Assembly (NCBI GenBank): GCA_913041145.1
Contig: CAJWHE010000005.1
Location: 17,617 to 81,616, forward strand
Direction: 5' to 3'
Length of the DNA stretch: 64,000 nucleotides
Source of the DNA: an uncultured Paracoccaceae bacterium
Lineage (GTDB): Bacteria > Pseudomonadota > Alphaproteobacteria > Rhodobacterales > Rhodobacteraceae
Part shown: positions 1 to 8,581 of the stretch, piece by piece
How the letters are laid out: each line of letters starts with the position of its first letter
Position numbering within the stretch: the stretch's first letter is position 1
The notes under the pieces: generated by a model
Databases searched by the model: none
Seen by the model: the letters and a program-made list of their open reading frames with translations, nothing else
What the model was told of the DNA's origin: nothing
Translations under genes and position numbers: made by a program

Positions 1-246
1 TACCGCGGTATTAACGATCCAGTTATTGATGACTTAACAGAGAAAGCACGCGTAACTATAGATGATGCGGCAAGAGCGGATATCTATAGAGAAGTCCAGC
101 AGCGCGTTTTTGATAAAGTTCACGATATTGTGGTCTGGCATCGAAATAGCTCTTTTGGAGCACAAAAAAGTGTTGGAGGTCTTGATACATTAGTTAATGC
201 AGATGGCGCCACCTACCACTTTCATAAAGTGTGGCTAAAAGAATAA
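1..246 (+). CDS. ABC transporter substrate-binding protein, C-terminal fragment (family 5, peptide/opine type)
   Basis: The window opens inside this gene; 81 codons and the TAA stop remain, in frame 1. The tail contains DLTEKARVTIDDAARADIY and an ending in YHFHKVWLKE, which resembles the last helix and strand of family-5 extracellular solute-binding proteins (DppA/OppA/NikA type). Such proteins bind the substrate in the periplasm and deliver it to the permease pair. It lies 56 bases upstream of a DppB-like permease on the same strand, so the operon order is binding protein, two permeases, fused ATPase. The assignment rests mainly on this context, because the ligand-binding lobes and signal peptide lie outside the window. 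The substrate (di-/oligopeptide, opine or glutathione) cannot be told. Confidence 0.75.
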   Translation, partial: YRGINDPVIDDLTEKARVTIDDAARADIYREVQQRVFDKVHDIVVWHRNSSFGAQKSVGGLDTLVNADGATYHFHKVWLKE

Positions 247-302
247 TTGATTAGTGGAGCGCAAAATGCGCTCCACTTATACTGATTTCGTAAAGGTTAA
301 CC

Positions 303-1244
303 ATGGCATATTTTATCCAGCGGCTACTCTCTATGGCGGTGACACTTTTCCTTATTTCAATTATTACGTTTACCGTCACAAATATTTTGCCAGGCGATGT
401 CGCTATGATGATTATGGGTACACAATCAAACCCAGCAGCATTAGCAAATCTTAGAGAAAACTTAGGGTTAAATGACCCATTAGTTTACCAATATGGCCGG
501 TGGATTTTTGGTATGTTGACAGGTGATTGGGGCAATTCTTTACTTTTTAAGCAACCTATTGGGCCAATAATATTACAAAAGATGACAGCAAGTGCACTTA
601 TCGTTCTGTTGTCTATGACGATAGCTCTCACTCTTGCTGTCCCATTAGGAGTTTGGTCTGCCGTTTATAAAAACCGGTGGCAAGATACTGCAAGTAGCTC
701 TGTGTCCATACTGGGTGTCAGCCTACCAGATTTTTTTTGGGGAATAATGTTAATATTACTTTTTGCGAGAGCTCTAGGTTGGTTTCCTTCGTCTGGTTTT
801 GTTCATCCAAACGAAGATTTCTTGATGGCTCTAAAACACGCTTTTTTACCATCTTTGGCCCTTGGGCTCGGATTGATGGCTCACCTTACTCGAATGACAC
901 GTGCCACGATGACAGGAATATTAAGTCAGGAATTCATTCGTGTAGCTCGTGCTAAGGGCTTGGCAGAAAAAACTGTTATTTGGCAATACGGCTTAGCAAA
1001 CGCAATTGGACCGGTTATGACAGTTGCAGGTCTTCAGATGGGATATCTATTTGGTTCGATAATCGTAATGGAAAGCTTATTTAATTATACTGGAATGGGT
1101 TGGCTTACGTATCAAGCACTCCTAAACAGAGATATGCCACTAATACAGGCGACAGTTTTTGTTATTGCAGCTGTCGTAATGTTGGTGAACTTGATAGTGG
1201 ATTTATTGTATCCATTTTTTGATCCAAGGATCCAATTAAAGTGA
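303..1244 (+). CDS. Peptide/opine-type ABC transporter permease, DppB family
   Basis: Inner-membrane permease of 313 residues, the usual length for DppB/OppB/GsiC proteins. The N-terminal helix begins at MAYFIQRLLSMAVTLF and is followed by the family sequence ITFTVTNILPGDVA. Five further hydrophobic segments follow, and the cytoplasmic EAA-like loop that docks on the ATPase is visible around EFIRVARAKGLAEKTVIWQY. The C-terminus ends in DLLYPFFDPRIQLK, typical of the family. The ATG start at 303 is in the natural position for the first helix. It overlaps the next permease by four bases (GTGA), indicating translational coupling. It forms a heterodimer with the DppC-like partner. Substrate not determinable from sequence. 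Confidence 0.93.
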   Translation: MAYFIQRLLSMAVTLFLISIITFTVTNILPGDVAMMIMGTQSNPAALANLRENLGLNDPLVYQYGRWIFGMLTGDWGNSLLFKQPIGPIILQKMTASALIVLLSMTIALTLAVPLGVWSAVYKNRWQDTASSSVSILGVSLPDFFWGIMLILLFARALGWFPSSGFVHPNEDFLMALKHAFLPSLALGLGLMAHLTRMTRATMTGILSQEFIRVARAKGLAEKTVIWQYGLANAIGPVMTVAGLQMGYLFGSIIVMESLFNYTGMGWLTYQALLNRDMPLIQATVFVIAAVVMLVNLIVDLLYPFFDPRIQLK

Positions 1245-2068
1245 GTATTTTTAAAAAATTTTTAAACTTTAAGGGTATAATTGGAATCACTTTAGTACTT
1301 TGTGTTGTTCTGATAGCAATTTTTGCACCCCTTATTATTCCTCCCGAATTTGCGACAAAAATGGATATGAGGGCGCGTCTTTCTCCCCCAAATATGGCAC
1401 ACTGGATGGGCACTGATCAACTGGGGCGAGATCTGTTCTATAGAGTAATGCTTGGGGCGAGAACCTCAATTAACATAGCGACCTCTGCTGTTTTAATGAG
1501 TCTTGTAATTGGCCTTCCCTTAGGGCTTGTGTCTGGGTATTTTGGTGGACGCACTGATAATGTTCTCATGCGTCTTGTTGATACCCTCCTTAGCTTTCCA
1601 GCCCTTCTTTTGGCACTTACAATTAGTGCTGTACTTGGCCCCAACTTACAAAACACTATTATTGCTATTGGGATTGCATTCACTCCATACCTTGCTCGGC
1701 TTATTCGAGGTGAAGCTCTTAGAGTAGCTCAAATGCCTTACGTAGAGGCGGCAAGATCGTCTGGTGCAACGAACTCTCGTCTGATTATTGGTCATGTTTT
1801 GCCAAATATTATGCCAGTGGTTATTGTCCAATCTACCATCAGTCTTGCATTTGCTATCCTGGCAGAAGCAGGGCTGTCATTCCTAGGCTTGGGAACACAA
1901 CCGCCAGAAGCTTCTTGGGGATTAATGATACAGGCCTCAAGAGACTATCTTGATCGCGCTCCATGGACTGCTTTGGTGCCGGGTACAGCGGTTGCTCTGA
2001 CCGTACTAGGATTAAATATGTTTGGTGATGTTCTTCGTGACGTACTTGATCCGAGGTCACAGTCATGA
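1241..2068 (+). CDS. Peptide/opine-type ABC transporter permease, DppC family
   Basis: Second permease of the importer, 275 residues with a GTG start inside the stop codon of the preceding gene. DppC landmarks are clear: the N-terminal helix followed by APLIIPPEFATKMDMRARL, the periplasmic HWMGTDQLGRDLFYRVMLGA sequence, and the EAA loop YVEAARSSGATNSRLIIGHVLPN. The C-terminus GDVLRDVLDPR is the standard ending of the family. The gene ends in an ATGA overlap with the ATPase gene, so permeases and ATPase are co-translated. It sits in the inner membrane. A role in uptake of peptides or small nitrogenous compounds is inferred from the family only. Confidence 0.93.
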   Translation: MSIFKKFLNFKGIIGITLVLCVVLIAIFAPLIIPPEFATKMDMRARLSPPNMAHWMGTDQLGRDLFYRVMLGARTSINIATSAVLMSLVIGLPLGLVSGYFGGRTDNVLMRLVDTLLSFPALLLALTISAVLGPNLQNTIIAIGIAFTPYLARLIRGEALRVAQMPYVEAARSSGATNSRLIIGHVLPNIMPVVIVQSTISLAFAILAEAGLSFLGLGTQPPEASWGLMIQASRDYLDRAPWTALVPGTAVALTVLGLNMFGDVLRDVLDPRSQS

Positions 2069-3921
2069 GTGAAAGAAACAAATTGTCTTCTAAGCTTGAT
2101 ACACAGGTTGATGATCCTATCGTCTCTTTGGATCATCTTCGAGTTGAGTTTGAAACTGATGGAGGGACAGTTGTTGCGGTAAATGATATTAGCTTCAAAG
2201 TTTTCCCAGGTGAGACTGTATGTTTAGTTGGCGAGAGCGGTTCTGGAAAGTCTGTTACATCTCTTTCTCTTATGCGTCTTGTTGAGTTTGGGGGTGGAAA
2301 AATCACCGGTGGTAAAATGCTTTTAGCCCGAGACGGAAAAAAAACTGCTAATCTTTCTGAAGTTGATGTTGATACAATGCGTTCTATACGTGGCAATGAA
2401 ATTGGTATGATTTTTCAAGAGCCAATGACATCACTTAACCCAGTATTTTCAATTGAACGGCAACTTACAGATGGATTGCGGTTACATACTAATTTATCTG
2501 CTAGTGAAACTCGAGAGAAGGCTATTGAATTACTTGAAGAGGTTCGAATCCCTGACCCTGAAAAAAGACTTCGTCAGTACCCGCACGAACTATCCGGTGG
2601 GATGAGACAGCGAGTAGTTATTGCAATGGCAATGGCATGCCGTCCGCGGTTACTTATTGCTGATGAACCAACAACAGCATTAGACGTCACGATCCAAGCA
2701 GAAATACTGAGTTTGATTAATCGACTTAAAAGAGAAACAGGTATGGCTGTTCTATTTATTACTCATGATATGGCTGTGGTTGCGCAAATGGCGGATAGAG
2801 TGGTTGTTATGTACCAAGGAAATCTAATCGAGGAGGGAACAGTGAATGAGATCTTCTCGGCTCCCAAGGAAGAGTATACAAAAGCATTATTAGCTGCCGT
2901 TCCACAATTAGGTCAAATGGCTGGTACATCACTACCTAGCCCGCTGAATATTCCAGGAGCTAGTGCAACTGTTAAACCCACAAGTGGGGACATAGGTATT
3001 GAAAAGAAAACCCTTTTGGAGGTTAAAAACCTAGTTACACGATTCCCAGTATATGGAGGTATTTTTCGTCGGAAGGTGGCTAATGTACACGCCGTTGAAA
3101 ATGTTTCATTTACAATCGATCGTGGAGAGACGATGGCGCTTGTTGGTGAATCTGGTTGTGGAAAATCTAGTTGTGGACGTTCTATCTTAAGATTAGTTGA
3201 GCCGGAATCAGGTCAAATATTTTTGGATGGAAAGAATATTATATCATTAAATGGTACCGAATTACGTAGTGCAAGAAGAGATATGCAAATGGTATTCCAG
3301 GATCCGTATGCGTCGTTAAACCCATATATGAGGCTCCGTGAGCAGATAGCGGAGCCATTAAATAACTTTGGTTTAGCTGGAAGGTCGGAAGTTGATGACA
3401 TTGTCCATGATATTTTAGAGAAGGTAGAGCTACCAACATCCTTTCTAAGGCGGTTTCCCCATGAACTCTCAGGTGGACAAAGGCAGCGAGTAGCAATCGC
3501 GCGGGCAATTGTAGTAAATCCAAGTCTTGTTATAACAGATGAGGCTGTATCAGCACTTGATGTATCAGTTCAAGCGCAAGTCCTAAACTTGATGATGTCT
3601 TTGCAAGATGAACTTGGACTATCGTATCTTTTTATTAGTCACGACATGGCGGTCGTTGAGCGTGTTTCGCATAAGGTTGGTGTGATGTATTTAGGTCGAC
3701 TTGTTGAGGTTGGGAGCCGGTCACAAATCTTTGAAAACCCACAACATGAATATACTCGCACGTTAATGGCGGCAGTTCCGATCGCAGACCCTAAGAAAAG
3801 AAATATTTCAAATGATATGAGCTTTAAACCTATTCCTTCTCCAGTTTTTCCTGTTGGTCACACGCCTGAAAACCCTATATATGAAGAAATTGAGGATGGT
3901 CACCTGATCCTTAGAAACTAA
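2065..3921 (+). CDS. Fused double ATP-binding protein of a peptide/opine-type ABC transporter (DppD-DppF)
   Basis: A 618-residue protein carrying two complete ABC ATPase domains, so it replaces the separate DppD and DppF subunits. Domain 1 (about residues 12-275) has Walker A GESGSGKS, signature LSGGMRQR and Walker B LLIADEPTTALD. Domain 2 (about 315-590) has Walker A GESGCGKS, signature LSGGQRQR and Walker B VITDEAVSALD, where Ala stands in place of the usual Pro. Each domain is followed by the oligopeptide-transporter C-terminal region (EYTKALLAAVP and EYTRTLMAAVP). Such fused proteins (GsiA/YejF-like) energise uptake at the cytoplasmic face of the permease pair encoded just upstream. The gene closes the operon; an imperfect inverted repeat, CTGACCT...AGGTCAG, lies just after it at 3928-3962. 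Confidence 0.95.
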   Translation: MSERNKLSSKLDTQVDDPIVSLDHLRVEFETDGGTVVAVNDISFKVFPGETVCLVGESGSGKSVTSLSLMRLVEFGGGKITGGKMLLARDGKKTANLSEVDVDTMRSIRGNEIGMIFQEPMTSLNPVFSIERQLTDGLRLHTNLSASETREKAIELLEEVRIPDPEKRLRQYPHELSGGMRQRVVIAMAMACRPRLLIADEPTTALDVTIQAEILSLINRLKRETGMAVLFITHDMAVVAQMADRVVVMYQGNLIEEGTVNEIFSAPKEEYTKALLAAVPQLGQMAGTSLPSPLNIPGASATVKPTSGDIGIEKKTLLEVKNLVTRFPVYGGIFRRKVANVHAVENVSFTIDRGETMALVGESGCGKSSCGRSILRLVEPESGQIFLDGKNIISLNGTELRSARRDMQMVFQDPYASLNPYMRLREQIAEPLNNFGLAGRSEVDDIVHDILEKVELPTSFLRRFPHELSGGQRQRVAIARAIVVNPSLVITDEAVSALDVSVQAQVLNLMMSLQDELGLSYLFISHDMAVVERVSHKVGVMYLGRLVEVGSRSQIFENPQHEYTRTLMAAVPIADPKKRNISNDMSFKPIPSPVFPVGHTPENPIYEEIEDGHLILRN

Positions 3922-3988
3922 TTTTTGCTGACCTGTGAATTGATAGATTAGTAAAAGGTCAGAATAAAGAGATTGGGTTAATTACATT

Positions 3989-4621
3989 ATGAATTGTGTC
4001 GTCTGTGAAAGTAATTTAGTTGAAGTTTTTGATATTATAGATCAAAAGAAATACTTGGAATGCAAAGTATGTTTAGCAAAATTTCTTGATAAGGCTAATT
4101 TACTTAGTCCGGTAGAAGAGAAAAATCACTATTTAACACATCAAAATAATATTTCTGATGTTAGGTATAGAAAGTTTTTGTCCAAGCTATCAATTCCACT
4201 TAAAACTAAGCTGTTTAAGAATGCCAAAGGCTTAGATTATGGTTGCGGCCATGGTCCAGCATTAGTTGACATGTTAAGATCTGAGGGTTTTCCAATGGAC
4301 TTATATGATCCGTTCTTTTTTCAAAACGAATTTATATTTTTAAAAAAATATGATTTTATAAGCTGCACTGAAACGATAGAGCATTTTTTTAAACCATCGC
4401 AGGAATTTAATTTATTAAATCTGTTGCTGAAAGAAAAAGGTTGGTTGGGTTTAATGACATGCTTTATGCCAAAGAATAAATTTTTCAAAAATTGGTATTA
4501 CAAAAATGATCCAACTCATGTTGTTTTTTATTGTGAAAAAACTTTTGAGGTAATCGCTCAGAAACGTAATTGGATTTGTGAAATAATATCAAAAGATATT
4601 GTTTTGTTCAATAAAACCTAA
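3989..4621 (+). CDS. Class I SAM-dependent methyltransferase with N-terminal zinc-ribbon
   Basis: A 210-residue protein. The N-terminus has two CxxC pairs (MNCVVCESN and LECKVCLAKF), a small zinc-ribbon-like module. The body carries a methyltransferase SAM-binding loop, GLDYGCGHGPALVDML, and a later ISCTETIEHF segment matching Methyltransf_23-type proteins, with DPTHVVFYCEKTFEVIA near the end. This architecture occurs in a group of small cytoplasmic methyltransferases of unknown substrate. It lies 67 bases after the ABC transporter operon on the same strand, so co-transcription is possible, but no Shine-Dalgarno is obvious before the ATG. Base composition looks more AT-rich than the transporter genes. 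The substrate is unknown and nothing nearby identifies it. Confidence 0.8.
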   Translation: MNCVVCESNLVEVFDIIDQKKYLECKVCLAKFLDKANLLSPVEEKNHYLTHQNNISDVRYRKFLSKLSIPLKTKLFKNAKGLDYGCGHGPALVDMLRSEGFPMDLYDPFFFQNEFIFLKKYDFISCTETIEHFFKPSQEFNLLNLLLKEKGWLGLMTCFMPKNKFFKNWYYKNDPTHVVFYCEKTFEVIAQKRNWICEIISKDIVLFNKT

Positions 4622-4848
4622 GGTAAATCCAGATGTTTAAGGCTCTTAGGGTGAGTAAGTGTTTTACTATTTCTTAACCCTATTGTTATATTTATTTTCT
4701 CAAAGCTTAAGCAGTATCTATTTGCCAAAGATAAGATAATCGATATTATTATAATATTACCGATACTTACTACGTATAAAGTTGAATATTACGCTTAATA
4801 GTTTCATGAAATGAGTAATAAAATATGTAATTTAAGGATGGTCTTACT

Positions 4849-5916
4849 ATGTACACAGAAATAGATACACCCTCAGTATTAATAGATACCAAAATAGCTA
4901 AAGGTAATATTAAAAAGTATCAAACTTACTGTACTGATCAGGGTTTAAATCTAAGACCTCATATTAAAACACACAAACTACCATATTTTGCTGGTTTGCA
5001 GGTTGAGGCTGGAGCAGTAGGAATAACATGCCAGAAAATTAGTGAAGCGGAAGCAATGTTAGATGGTGATAAAAGTAATTCTATAAAAAATATACTGCTG
5101 TCCTATAATATTCTAGGCCGTAGTAAACTCGAACGTTTAAAAAAAATATCTGAACGAGTAAAACTATCTGTAGTTGCAGACAATATAGATTGTATAGAAG
5201 GGCTATCGCAGGCTTTTTCTGACCTTAGTGAGGAGCTGCCTATTTTAATAGAGGTAGATACTGGCGCGTTGCGCTGTGGGGTCATGACTCCTCAAGAAGC
5301 GTGTAATTTAGCTTTAAGAGTTAGTGAACTTCCTGGAGTGAGTTTCGCCGGACTTATGACGTACCCACCCAAGTCAAATGCGGCAATAATTATGAATAAT
5401 TTTTTTAATGAAGCTAAAAAATTAATTGAGTCAAATGGATTAGAAATTAAGACTATTTCTATCGGGGGCTCTCCCCAAATGTGGAAGGCACACGAAGTTC
5501 CTTTGGCAACAGAGTATAGAGTTGGCACGTATATTTATAATGATAAATCATTAATAGTTGCAGGAGCATGTGAGATAGAGGATTGTGCGTTAACTATTCT
5601 TACGACAGTTATTTCAACACCAGCGCCAAATCGAGCAGTTATAGATGCTGGCTCTAAGGTTCTTACTTCTGATTTAATGGGGTTAGAGGGTCACGGACTG
5701 ATTGTCGGGTATCCAGACTTAACGATCTCGCAGTTATCTGAAGAACACGGATGCATAACTTCTAATACATCAACAAATTTACGAGTTGGTCAACGCATAC
5801 AAGTTATACCAAACCACGCATGCGTTGTAAGTAATATGGTAGATCATGTTGTTTTTATAGAAGATGATCAAGTTCTCCTGCACGAGCCGGTAGTAGCTAG
5901 AGGTAAGGTGTGGTAG
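4849..5916 (+). CDS. D-threonine aldolase / D-serine dehydratase-like PLP enzyme (alanine-racemase fold)
   Basis: A 355-residue member of the fold-type III PLP enzymes. The N-terminal TIM-barrel begins with IDTPSVLIDTKIAKGNIKKY, and the PLP-binding lysine lies in LRPHIKTHK. The C-terminal part holds the metal-binding D-serine-dehydratase-like domain, with EEHGCI and a late His-x-Cys (NHACVVSN) typical of D-threonine aldolase and D-serine dehydratase. The enzyme would cleave or dehydrate D-beta-hydroxy amino acids in the cytoplasm. A good Shine-Dalgarno (AAGGATGG) precedes the ATG. It stands alone: 227 bases upstream are without a gene, and the next gene is on the opposite strand. Substrate within the family is uncertain; 3-hydroxy-D-aspartate aldolase is an alternative, but the accompanying beta-hydroxyaspartate genes are not seen here. 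Confidence 0.85.
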   Translation: MYTEIDTPSVLIDTKIAKGNIKKYQTYCTDQGLNLRPHIKTHKLPYFAGLQVEAGAVGITCQKISEAEAMLDGDKSNSIKNILLSYNILGRSKLERLKKISERVKLSVVADNIDCIEGLSQAFSDLSEELPILIEVDTGALRCGVMTPQEACNLALRVSELPGVSFAGLMTYPPKSNAAIIMNNFFNEAKKLIESNGLEIKTISIGGSPQMWKAHEVPLATEYRVGTYIYNDKSLIVAGACEIEDCALTILTTVISTPAPNRAVIDAGSKVLTSDLMGLEGHGLIVGYPDLTISQLSEEHGCITSNTSTNLRVGQRIQVIPNHACVVSNMVDHVVFIEDDQVLLHEPVVARGKVW

Positions 5917-5966
5917 GACTTATGTCTTACATTACCTCTTAAAGCTTTACATACATCGCGGTGAAA

Positions 5967-6320
5967 TCATACGGTGCTAGAATTATCATAAATTAAGTCA
6001 CATTTGGCTGCCATAATAAAATCATTTTCATGTAGATTTTGGATTTTGTGGCTCCACCACTTAACTGTAACTTTGCCATATTCTAAAATAATATCTGGAT
6101 GATGACCTTCTGCGTCCGATAATTCAGCCACTAAGTTAACAAACTCGAGGCCTAACGTATATTTAGAAAACTTGTACACTCTAGTTATTTGTGGAAATTC
6201 TACATCATTCGACATACTCCAATCACTATATTTAGCTAAAAAATTTGAGAGTGATCCTTCACTTGCCTTTGGTGCGTCAGCATTACAAGCCTCGCAGGTT
6301 TTTGTTGAATAGTCTTCCAT
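5967..6320 (-). CDS. phhB: 4a-hydroxytetrahydrobiopterin dehydratase (pterin-4a-carbinolamine dehydratase)
   Basis: A 117-residue protein of the PCD/DCoH family, which dehydrates 4a-hydroxytetrahydropterin after aromatic amino acid hydroxylation. The N-terminus has the common bacterial beginning CEACNADAPK, and the core carries SDWSM, a VYKFSKYTLGLEFVN strand-helix and the catalytic AEGHHPDIILEYGKVTV segment with its paired histidines. Length matches the family. The ATG is preceded by GGGAGAAAG, a clear ribosome-binding site. No phenylalanine hydroxylase gene is visible in the window, so the partner, if any, is elsewhere; many bacteria use this protein in pterin recycling or molybdopterin-related roles. 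Single-gene unit on the minus strand. Confidence 0.93.
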   Translation of the reverse strand: MEDYSTKTCEACNADAPKASEGSLSNFLAKYSDWSMSNDVEFPQITRVYKFSKYTLGLEFVNLVAELSDAEGHHPDIILEYGKVTVKWWSHKIQNLHENDFIMAAKCDLIYDNSSTV

Positions 6321-6486
6321 ATCTTTCTCCCGTGGTTAAAAACTAGACTTGCTCTAGCAGAGGTTTCTAAAGACATAAACCAAAATAGAATGCGTAACTA
6401 ATACTAAATTGAAAAAATAAATAACTATTGAAATTACATAAAATATTAAAATACTGATAAAAATGAATTAAGACGCCCATAACGGG

Positions 6487-6515
6487 TTGACGTAACTTAA
6501 TTCCAGACCTAATAC
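6487..6515 (+). promoter_or_regulatory. Sigma-70-type promoter of tRNA-Asp
   Basis: TTGACG (6487-6492) and TAATAC (6510-6515) are separated by exactly 17 bases. The expected start point near 6522 lies about 27 bases before the mature tRNA at 6549, which fits a stable-RNA promoter. Seen by eye; not tested. Confidence 0.7.
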
Positions 6516-6548
6516 CGATGGGCTAGCTTACTAATACTAGTGTAGTGC

Positions 6549-6625
6549 GCGGTTGTAGCTCAGCTGGTTAGAGTATCGGCCTGTCACGCCGAGGGTCGCG
6601 GGTTCGAGTCCCGTCAACCGCGCCA
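6549..6625 (+). tRNA. tRNA-Asp (anticodon GTC)
   Basis: A 77-base cloverleaf including an encoded CCA. Acceptor stem GCGGTTG pairs with CAACCGC, followed by discriminator G and CCA. The U8-A9 pair, the D-arm AGCTCAGCTGGTTAGAG, the anticodon stem TCGGC/GCCGA around loop CTGTCAC (anticodon GTC), and the T-loop GGTTCGAGTCC are all present and closely follow bacterial tRNA-Asp. It lies between phhB and the valine-degradation operon, whose end is 26 bases away on the other strand. Confidence 0.97.
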
Positions 6626-6651
6626 TTACTATAATTCAGAAATGTAAACTT

Positions 6652-7530
6652 TTAGGTGTCTGTTCTATTTTTCTTTGAGAACCTTGGAAGCATTGCACTA
6701 AAGTCTTTTCCTTGCCCATCCTCTGTTTCTACAAATGTTTGGTAAAGAGATGTTGCGTGCATTCCTAAGGGTGTGTCGGCATCCACCGACTCTGCAGCTT
6801 GTTGACTCAGACGTAAATCTTTTAACATTAAGTCAGCAGAGAAACCAGGCTTGTAGTCATTATCAGCTGGACTAGTAGGCCCAATGTTTGGAGCAGGGCA
6901 GTATGCATTCATTGACCAACTGTAACCTGATGAGGTGCTTACGACGTCATACATTTTTTCTCTGTCTAGACCTAATTTGTCAGCAAGAGAGAAAGCTTCA
7001 CAGGTTACTATCATCGTTGCGCCTAATATCATGTTGTTACAGATTTTAGCCGCCTGACCATTCCCTGAATCACCACAGTGGACAGCTTTTTGACCCATGA
7101 TATCAAAAAGAGGTTTAAGAGTTGAAAAAGCTTCTGTTGATCCGCCTACCATAAAAGTTAGAGTTCCAGCTACGGCACCACTAACACCGCCAGATACGGG
7201 TGCATCTGCCATTAATACCCCTTGGTTTATTGCAGCCTCGGCAACTAGGCGAGTGGATTCTACATCTATTGTTGAACAATCTAACAGTATCGACCCTTTA
7301 GCCATATTAGGTAAAATTTCGTCGGCAACTTCCTTAACTATTCTTCCACTTGGTAACATCGTAATGACAACGTCTGACAATGTAGATAGCTCCACTGCAC
7401 TCTTCGCTGCTTTAATATCTTCGGGGCAGGGGCTGACTATATCAAAACCTCGCACTTCGTACCCAGCTAAAACTAAATTTCTAGCCATTGGTACACCCAT
7501 ATTACCTAAACCAATTACGCCAATTTTCAT
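6652..7530 (-). CDS. mmsB: 3-hydroxyisobutyrate dehydrogenase
   Basis: A 292-residue NAD-dependent beta-hydroxyacid dehydrogenase that oxidises 3-hydroxyisobutyrate to methylmalonate semialdehyde in valine breakdown. The N-terminal Rossmann fold has GVIGLGNMGVPMARNL; the substrate-binding motif DAPVSGGVSGAVAGTL and the catalytic lysine in GQAAKICNNMILG are both present. It is the last gene of the leftward operon mmsA / acyl-CoA dehydrogenase / hydrolase / mmsB, three bases after the hydrolase stop codon. A GAGG ribosome-binding site precedes the ATG. Its position next to the hydrolase that makes its substrate supports this specificity over tartronate-semialdehyde or glyoxylate reductases of the same family. 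Confidence 0.95.
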   Translation of the reverse strand: MKIGVIGLGNMGVPMARNLVLAGYEVRGFDIVSPCPEDIKAAKSAVELSTLSDVVITMLPSGRIVKEVADEILPNMAKGSILLDCSTIDVESTRLVAEAAINQGVLMADAPVSGGVSGAVAGTLTFMVGGSTEAFSTLKPLFDIMGQKAVHCGDSGNGQAAKICNNMILGATMIVTCEAFSLADKLGLDREKMYDVVSTSSGYSWSMNAYCPAPNIGPTSPADNDYKPGFSADLMLKDLRLSQQAAESVDADTPLGMHATSLYQTFVETEDGQGKDFSAMLPRFSKKNRTDT

Positions 7531-7533
7531 AAC

Positions 7534-8574
7534 TCAATCCTCCCAGTTGTTTACAGTTTCAGGAAGTACTTCTAACATTTTTTCGATATTAAGCCGAGGC
7601 ACATTCCTTATATGCTTATTTTTCCATTTTGGATTTCTATCTTTGTCTATTACTTGCGCACGAACGCCTTCTATAAAATCTCCAAATTCGAGTGCCCGGT
7701 ATGTATATCTATACTCATATGCTAGAGATTTACGAATAGTGAGATCATCGCTAGCTCTAAGCTTTCTAATTATGTCGAATGTGCACAGCACAGATAATGG
7801 AGAATTGCGTTCAATCGACTCTATAGTTTTCTTGGCAAAACTTGTGTTATCTTCATATAAACTATCCAAAATCTCTAATAAGTTACTTTTAGAAAAGAAA
7901 TACTCTATTACCTCTAAGTTTTCGCTTAATGGCCCTTTAGCAGGTGCTCGCTTATAGTTATTTAAAATTGAAATATCCCGAGTCTTTATTAATTCAGTTT
8001 TTAATTCCGTCCAATACTCATTTGGAACATAGAGATCCGCAAATCCAACCATAATAGCGTCATTTGAGTCCATCCTATAACCAGTAGTTGCAAGATATTC
8101 TCCTAAAAAATTCTTTGCTTTAGCTAGAATATAAGAACCGCCTACATCTGGCACTAATCCAATAGCGCATTCTGGCATTGCAATTTTGCTACTTTCGCAG
8201 ACTACTCTATGGCTCACATGGCATCCTAACCCTACGCCACCTCCCATAGTGAACCCCTGCATGAAACTTACTATTGGTTTAGGGTAATCAAAAAGTTTTT
8301 CATTCAATCGGTATTCATCAAGCCAAAATTGTTGACCATATGAGAATTTCTTCTCTAGTCCACTTTGATATAAATCGGTAATATCACCGCCAGCACAAAA
8401 TGCCTTTTCACCTGCAGCATCGATAATCACTAAATCTATATTTTCAGATAACCAGTTGTCTAGTGTTTCTTCTATTTGTGATATCATCTCATAAGTAAGG
8501 GCATTAAGCGCATTAGGTCGATTCAGAGTAATATGGCCAACATTATTTTCTACTTTTATAATTAAATTTTCCAT
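7534..8574 (-). CDS. 3-hydroxyisobutyryl-CoA hydrolase (enoyl-CoA hydratase/isomerase family)
   Basis: A 346-residue crotonase-fold protein of the long HIBYL-CoA hydrolase type rather than the roughly 260-residue hydratases. Diagnostic pieces are ITLNRPNALNALTYEM, the oxyanion-hole segment AFCAGGDITDLYQ, GFTMGGGVGLGCHVSHRVV, and MPECAIGLVPDVGGSYILAK, all as in human HIBCH. The C-terminal region FIEGVRAQVIDKDRNPKW is the family hallmark. It releases free 3-hydroxyisobutyrate from its CoA ester, feeding mmsB directly downstream. It sits seven bases after the acyl-CoA dehydrogenase gene and three before mmsB, so the operon is tight. Acts in the cytoplasm. Confidence 0.94.
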   Translation of the reverse strand: MENLIIKVENNVGHITLNRPNALNALTYEMISQIEETLDNWLSENIDLVIIDAAGEKAFCAGGDITDLYQSGLEKKFSYGQQFWLDEYRLNEKLFDYPKPIVSFMQGFTMGGGVGLGCHVSHRVVCESSKIAMPECAIGLVPDVGGSYILAKAKNFLGEYLATTGYRMDSNDAIMVGFADLYVPNEYWTELKTELIKTRDISILNNYKRAPAKGPLSENLEVIEYFFSKSNLLEILDSLYEDNTSFAKKTIESIERNSPLSVLCTFDIIRKLRASDDLTIRKSLAYEYRYTYRALEFGDFIEGVRAQVIDKDRNPKWKNKHIRNVPRLNIEKMLEVLPETVNNWED

Positions 8575-8581
8575 GGTTTAT

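Noticed and set aside
4849..5916. Beta-hydroxyaspartate cycle aldolase (bhcC)
   Set aside because: Fold agrees, but none of the companion genes of that cycle (bhcA, bhcB, bhcD or the regulator) is next to it, so only the family-level call is supported.
7097..7957. 286-codon plus-strand frame opposite mmsB and the hydrolase gene
   Set aside because: Its product is Ser/Thr/Pro-rich with no domain; both minus-strand genes covering it have full catalytic motifs and operon context.
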